64,000 bases of DNA from Cyanoderma ruficeps. Lineage: Eukaryota > Chordata > Aves > Passeriformes > Timaliidae. Position 1 is the first letter of the stretch. Each line of letters opens with the position of its first letter. A model generated the notes under the pieces. It saw only the letters and a program-made list of their open reading frames with translations. It was not told where the DNA came from and ran no database searches. The DNA lies in contig VZDJ01007749.1 of assembly GCA_008694505.1 (NCBI GenBank), forward strand, positions 1,346,712-1,410,711. Reading direction: 5' to 3'. Shown one piece after another: positions 58,063-64,000 of the stretch. The position numbers and the translations under genes were made by a program.

Positions 58063-60380
58063 GTAACCTAGATTACGCAAATATTTTGTACCGAAACACC
58101 TTACTTGAAAAACAACAGAGGAAGCAAAATAGTCAAAATCTGTGCAACATAAAGGAGAATAATTCCAAATAGAATAAATATCATATATTTCCAAGAAGAA
58201 TTTTTGTCTTGAAGAGGAAACACTTGAAGCTTATAACAAATTATATATTTATTTAAGGAAATTGACCTGCTCATATGAGGTCTGGGAAATCTTAAGTAAT
58301 ACCATATTTTAAAAATATTATCTGTTTTAATTGTTCATTTATTGTATCCTTTAATTGCTTATTTTATTGTATATTTATTGTGTATGACAAGAAAAATATC
58401 TTTTTTTTCTGGGAAGGATTGTTCAATTGCTGAATGAGAGTTCAGCAACCTGCCCTTAAAAATTTTAAACATTAATTTCTCTGTAAGTGGTTTAAAAGTT
58501 CACCCTAAGTCTCACATAACAGAATTAACTAAAAAGTAATAGAAATATCAGAATACATTTTTGTCTTTTTTGCTCTTTAGAAACTTGAATATAGGGTGGG
58601 TCATCATCACCTCCATGCTTAAAGAGGCACTTGAGAGGCAAAAGTCCTGTTTTCTTTTATTTTTGGTTTTTTGTCCAGTGTTCATTCTGTGCTTGAGGTA
58701 AACCATGAACTCTCACTGTCAAACATTTATCACTGTCATAGACTGCAATATTGAATCTGAAACATACCTCAAAGTCTTCTTAATATCAGAAAATAATATT
58801 CTCTTCCCTGGAACAAAAATACTCCTTTAATATTTCAATAAAAAGAAGAATATTGTCTCTCCTGACAAAGACGTGGAATGCATTTCAAAATTTGCCTTGT
58901 ATTAGACAATACCTGTAACACTAGAGGGTAGTATAAGGGGTTTTGTGGTAACTGAAATCTAGAGTCCATTTGGACTGTTCATTTGCAAGTTCTGACCACA
59001 ATTCTACAATAGAAGAAAAGTAAAGTCTAGAAAATAGCTATTCATATGTTTTCAGTTGTGTGCATCACCCAAACTTAATTTATTTTTTTCTCCTGGAATG
59101 CACAGATGGACTAATGGATAATTAGCTGGCCCGATTTCATTAGGAAAATTCTTATACCTTAGTTCCTTTTCATGCTGGAAAAGGAGGAAAAAGGTTTCTG
59201 CACTAGTATTTATGTCTCTTAGATAAATTTTCTGGTTGTCTCTTTGATTTGAACTACCAGCAACCATGGATTATTAACAAGGAAAAAATATAGTCTGTCG
59301 ACTTGTCAATGAAAAAACTAAAAGAAAAATATTTTAATTGCTTCTAAAACAGGTGAAAGCATAAAGGTTTCATCTACAAGTTTTCACTACATGCAGATGC
59401 TCTGATAAAAGGCAGTTGCTTTTCTTTTTGCAGCTAATACAGACACAAAATTCACAAGGACGGTGAGCCTTGCCGAGTGAGGTGATGCCATCCTTTGCAC
59501 ACTGCATTCTAAATCTCGAACAGAACCTGCTCCCCATTAGGGATGCAAACACCAGTACTCAAGACATGTACATTTGTACCACATTGCAGACTTAATGAAC
59601 TGAGCTCAGTGTCTGCTGGATAAAGCAGTAGCAAGTAGACAGGATCTACAGAGAAGAGGTCATGGCATACTGAAGAGAGATTTCCCCACTTCGTTGCTGT
59701 TAATTCCTGGGCAAAAGAAGTTGAAGCTATACAAAATAGCAATAGCAGTTGGGACATGTTTGTGAGTACAGTTGAAATGCAAGCTAGAAAAGCAGCCACT
59801 CAAAGTGATTCAGTCCAATTTGTCCATACATTTCCCCCTAAATTTAGGAATAAACCCTTATTAGATGAAGTAGACAAATAACCACATAATGAGAATGACA
59901 GCACTGAAAGAAAAAGCTGTCAGTCAGCAGTCTACATTGATCAGAAGGACAGCTCAATCAGAGATTTAGCAGATGAGACTATGATTTGTTTCGTCCTCAT
60001 TTTTCGCCCTCAATTCTTTTCCACAGTGTATCATTGAAAATAACTATGATTCATAATTAGCTTTTGATTACATTACCAGAGAGGATAATTAAAATATCAG
60101 GATGCATCTCTCTATAAAGAGTTTTTCAAGTCATGCTGTGACATTCTCTGGCTATTCAGAAATTTTTCTTTGCTTTCTCTGTATCAGTCAATGCTTGTTG
60201 ATTGCCATAATTCTGACCAGGAAGAAATCACCTGCTTTTTGGAGAGAAAGACAGATTTAAGATAAAGTATATACATTTCTGCAGGGTCTTATTTGGAAGA
60301 TCCTAAGTTTAAACCCAGGATGAGTTATTTAGGGTACATTTTTCTCTGAGACAAAGGAAATATTGAGTTACCAAACAATT
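58063..60380. other. 2.3 kb, no confirmed gene
   Basis: It contains a minus-strand frame (59509-59757 from an internal ATG, 82 codons) whose N-terminus looks like a signal peptide; see the findings. A T-rich part at 58,320-58,380 has a repeated TTTATTGTAT-type word. Confidence 0.5.
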
Positions 60381-60396
60381 CACCTGCAAGCAGGTG
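60381..60396. promoter_or_regulatory. inverted E-box pair
   Basis: CACCTGC-AA-GCAGGTG: two CACCTG/CAGGTG E-boxes in perfect dyad. The right half, CAG|GTGAGC, also reads as a strong splice donor on the plus strand. Function is unproven. Confidence 0.3.
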
Positions 60397-61723
60397 AGCA
60401 ACCAGCCATCCCACACCGCCTGCATCTGAATAAGCCTGTGTGAATCACCTCCCACCTATTTTGGGCGATAGAAGAGTAACAACACAAATTTTGAGCAAAG
60501 CTTGGTGTATGTACTGCCAGAGCAAAGTATGCTCACTCACTGCCACCCCCAGGTGCCATCTCCTCCCTTCTTTCCCTCTCTTTAACTGATCACAGATTTG
60601 CTCTAAAACCAGAAAGTAAGTGCAATGAAAGATAATGAAGCAAGTGTGCAGCCAAGTATCACTGTGAAAAAGAGCATGTTACTTGCAAAAGGATTGAATA
60701 ACCAAATTAAAGAAATTTAAAACCAAAAATAATCCAGAATATTTTACAGTCAAGAAAAACCTCGCTGTCCTCTGCTACGGCAGCAGAATGCTTGACCTCC
60801 CTGAATATCATACTCCAATAGGCAATGCAACATTTTTAAAGAGACTGACTGTCTAACTTCTTTTAAGTTCCTAGAGACACCACTTAAAAGATAGGAGCTC
60901 TAGAAAAGCAGTAACAAATATGGTGTGAAACAGGTTTCTGAAATTCCTGTTACCAGCCTGCTTCACGGACTGAAATGACAACAAATGTGAACGAAGTGAT
61001 AAAAACCACACTTCTTCCTATCTTCATGCAGAGCACTGATAATATCCACATCTAGTTATTGTTCCAGGAATATATCTACAGTATCTACACCAGTGTACAG
61101 GAGCTGGACTGCAGGGACAAATATCACTGAAAGATTAAAGCATTTAAAAGGGGAAAAGGTTTTATTTTGATTTTACTTGTTTGTTTGCTCTTGTGCAAAA
61201 CTGCTTCACAGAAGATGAGGACTCCCTTGTCGCTGAACAATTTATTTCTCAGTTAACAATAAATAAGGCTTAGCTTGTGCAAGTGTTAGGAGTCATTGCT
61301 TGTATATATCAAGAGGAATCCAGACTTCACAGGATGGATTTACATACTTTAATTTAGCATTAGCATATAGTAGAACCACTGAGAGTGACTAACCATGCAG
61401 TGCATACAATCTATTGCATACAATTAATTAATCTGAGAACACGTATGTTTTCACAGAACTTAGGTACCAGCCCATTAAATTATTGCTGCTGATGTTATGT
61501 ATGATACTGCATATTTACAACCATTATAAAAACAGTCTAAAAACTACAATAGATAAGTATTTTCAACAATACAGGTGTGACAAATCACATTTAAAGGTAA
61601 AATAAATAAAATAAAAGGCATAATTTCTCATTCAGAAAGTATTTGATCTCTAAGGCTGTTTCATTCAGCAAGTTCCATGTTACTGGAAACTTAGGTGAAT
61701 TCAGGGGAATCCTTTTTTTATTT
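60397..61723. other. non-coding stretch, nothing recognised
   Basis: AT-rich with no frame above 60 codons and no named repeat. Confidence 0.6.
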
Positions 61724-61738
61724 CATATATATATATAA
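61724..61738. repeat. short (AT)n microsatellite
   Basis: CATATATATATATAA, about six dinucleotide units. Confidence 0.85.
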
Positions 61739-64000
61739 AATCCATATATCTGTGATTTGGTTAGATGGTGGCTATTCAGAACAATTCAGAATAGTCATTC
61801 AGATTAATTCACTCTTTCTTTGAGTATCACCTCCATGTATGACTAAGAGTACCTAACCTATAGATTAAATTAAATATTTCTTGATTACACAAGCTATTCA
61901 GCCATCTCCATCTGACCTCTTATATCACTGTAAGGACACTGAGAGCACTAGACCTGTATTTGAAAGGAACTGGGAAGAGAATGAGAACCAAAAGGACACT
62001 ACTGGAAGAATAGGTTTTTTCCTCATAATAAGACTCCTTTGAGTGCCTATATGATCATTTCACCTCCCTTCACATGCTTAATAATAAATAGTTCACAGCA
62101 TCATAGAGATGTGTTGGGTAAACACTGCAAGTTATGAGGCAAATTTACTGCCTCATAAACTCACAGCCAAGTAAAGCTGTCATTTGCAAGAACAATTAAG
62201 CCATTATTCTGTTCCGTGGAGAGTGTAGGATATTCCTGAAACCTATAAATTCACAGAAAAGGGAAGCTGGCCATATGTTCAGAACAAATATTAACATTTT
62301 ATTAATACTGAATTTTCTTGCAAGCTTCAAGCCAGCATATATTTTCTTTGTTTAGCAGGATTTACAATCTATCCACTGCTCCTTGCCATATATACTGTTA
62401 AAAGGCAAAAGAAATACAAGAGTACCCTGTGATGTTTTGGCTGTATTTTCTGTGACTAAACTAGTTTACTTGAAGTCCTGCTAGTGAGATGTTGTGAAAA
62501 GAGAGAAAAGAAGATCAAAAAATAAGACTTTTATCTCTGAGCCATGAAAAAATCTGACATCTGGGGCTACCATAAAAATTGCTAGTGTGGCCTGAAGATC
62601 GTTCAAATATAGACAGAGGACAATATTATAAAATGTTTCTGTTGTGTAGCATGTTTTTACTACTCAGTATAAAATCACAGTAGGATCTTTAATCTTTAGG
62701 GAACCACAAGATAAAACTTCAGAAAGTGTCTTCCTGAAACACTATAATTCTCAGATCTTTGTGGATACTGTAGGTGCAAGCAGTATGGGATTATCACCTC
62801 TTGATTGTATAGTTTCCAAAGAATGAAACATCCACACAAGGTATATATATGGTGTGTAGTGGCAGCACGAGTGATAATTTCCCTGAGAACCTGAGTCCTA
62901 CATGACCTTCACTTTTGACCACAAGATTCATCTATGTGTTTCTCTTGCACACAAAACTAAACATACAGTGCAGCTATTTTGCTATATGTAATGCTAAAAT
63001 AATATGTGTGTAAAGGTTAAAGAATAAGGCTGAATTTAGCTATTGAATAGGAGAAACCCACTAATTTGTAATGTATGCAATGCTGGTTGTGTCATTCCAA
63101 CTTGAAATGAACAAGAAGAAGAGGAACACAAGCCTAAACTCCTTCATTGTCCTCACTGTCACAAAGCTGACCCACATTTCACATTTAATTAGAAGTGAGC
63201 TAACTGGACTTCCCTGTAAACACAGCCAGGCCCTAGCTGCAGAGACTGCTCATATCTGAGTGCTCTGCATTTAATCATAAATTCTTCATAAATTTTTCAA
63301 TACCTGCTGATTTTTTTTGAGCCACTGGGATCGTGAAGTTGAGGCCAAGCTCAGGCAGAACTCCTAATGTCTGGGTGGATAAAGCCCTCCCTCCCTTTGG
63401 TGCGGCTGCAGAGACATGTTGGGGTGATGTGGCGCTCCGTGGTGTCTGCAGGTTCTGGAAGCCAGTCTGCCTAGGATCCAGCTCTGCCAGTGCTGGGAAA
63501 TGAACCAGAGGGAGAAACACTGGAACATTTCAGTGAGAAAAAGCTGGCATAGCCCATCCTCTCGAGACCATAGCTTCTATCTGAGGAAAAAGATTACAAA
63601 CCCCAAAACATACACAGCACGCATGTAAAGCTAATGTGGAAAATTCCTATCTAAAATTCTAAGGACAATGTCAAAAGATTCATGTTATAACCCAGATAAA
63701 AGGGTATGCTGTATGTTTTAAAATCTCATTACTGCCATGGGACTCATATAAATGTACTAAAAGCCAGAATAGGCCCCTTTAAATTATTAATTGCAGTTAC
63801 CTAATAATAACTTGGTGAATAAGAAGAAAAATGGTAAAAATGTACTATTAAAAACATATTAAAACAATAAAACCTGTGAAGTGCACTGTACTTCACCAAA
63901 CACTTTTCTATATAATTTAAACCTTTGTACAAGTATCTTTAAATAAAATTACACTTTTTTGCCCAATTTAGTATTTATGATATTAATTTCCAGAGAGTCT
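61739..64000. other. 2.3 kb to the window end, no recognisable gene
   Basis: A minus-strand 81-codon frame (63275-63520) overlies a locally GC-richer patch (63,330-63,500). No motif is seen. A 7-bp-arm palindrome GTGAAGT-N7-ACTTCAC lies at 63876-63896. Confidence 0.5.

Overview
This window looks like non-coding nuclear DNA from a passerine bird, either intergenic or inside a very large intron. It is AT-rich by eye. I found no complete protein-coding gene, rRNA, tRNA, CRISPR array or operon-like organisation. The longest open frame is 167 codons and shows no recognisable domain. The bird assignment rests on repeats: several degraded CR1 retroposon 3' ends, three or more avian-type ERV long terminal repeats (LTRs), and one SINE whose tRNA-Ile-like head is fused to a CR1-type tail. 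That last architecture is the one known as TguSINE1, described from passerines. Family names here come from memory of avian repeats, not from a search.

Layout. 1-4.5 kb: unremarkable DNA with one CR1 remnant (about 0.9-1.05 kb) and an AAT microsatellite. 4.6-6.6 kb: a slightly GC-richer patch with a possible decayed coding remnant and a 26-base assembly gap beside an A-run. 7-15 kb: A-rich low complexity and poly-T, no gene. 16.3-16.9 kb: the longest CR1 fragment. 20.8-21.7 kb: a 23-bp tandem duplication, the tRNA-Ile/CR1 SINE and a TguLTR5-like solo LTR. 22.5 kb: a perfect 19-bp-arm hairpin. 23.9-25.3 kb: a 1.4-kb solo LTR with a 5-bp target duplication, followed 28 bp later by a (TCCAT)n array. 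29.4-30.0 kb: two more microsatellites. 32.26-32.38 kb: a cluster of four dyad symmetries with unusual CpG content. 33.0-33.2 kb: a CR1 end. 36.0-37.1 kb: a consensus TATA box and two CTCF-like motifs. 39.7-40.2 kb: a third LTR. 50.6-51.6 kb: a weak tRNA-derived SINE relic and a 627-bp solo LTR with a perfect 6-bp target duplication. 56.5-57.1 kb: a candidate splice acceptor with a short open exon, then an isolated CpG-dense patch. 57-64 kb: low complexity, small palindromes and chance ORFs.

No set of genes works together here. The recognisable history is retroelement insertion (CR1, CR1-mobilised SINE, ERVs), with the ERVs reduced to solo LTRs, probably by LTR-LTR recombination. The best candidates for function are non-coding: the dyad cluster near 32.3 kb, the CpG patch near 56.9 kb, the TATA/hairpin element near 35.98 kb, the CTCF-like pair and the 22.5-kb hairpin. 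None can be established without conservation, chromatin or RNA data.
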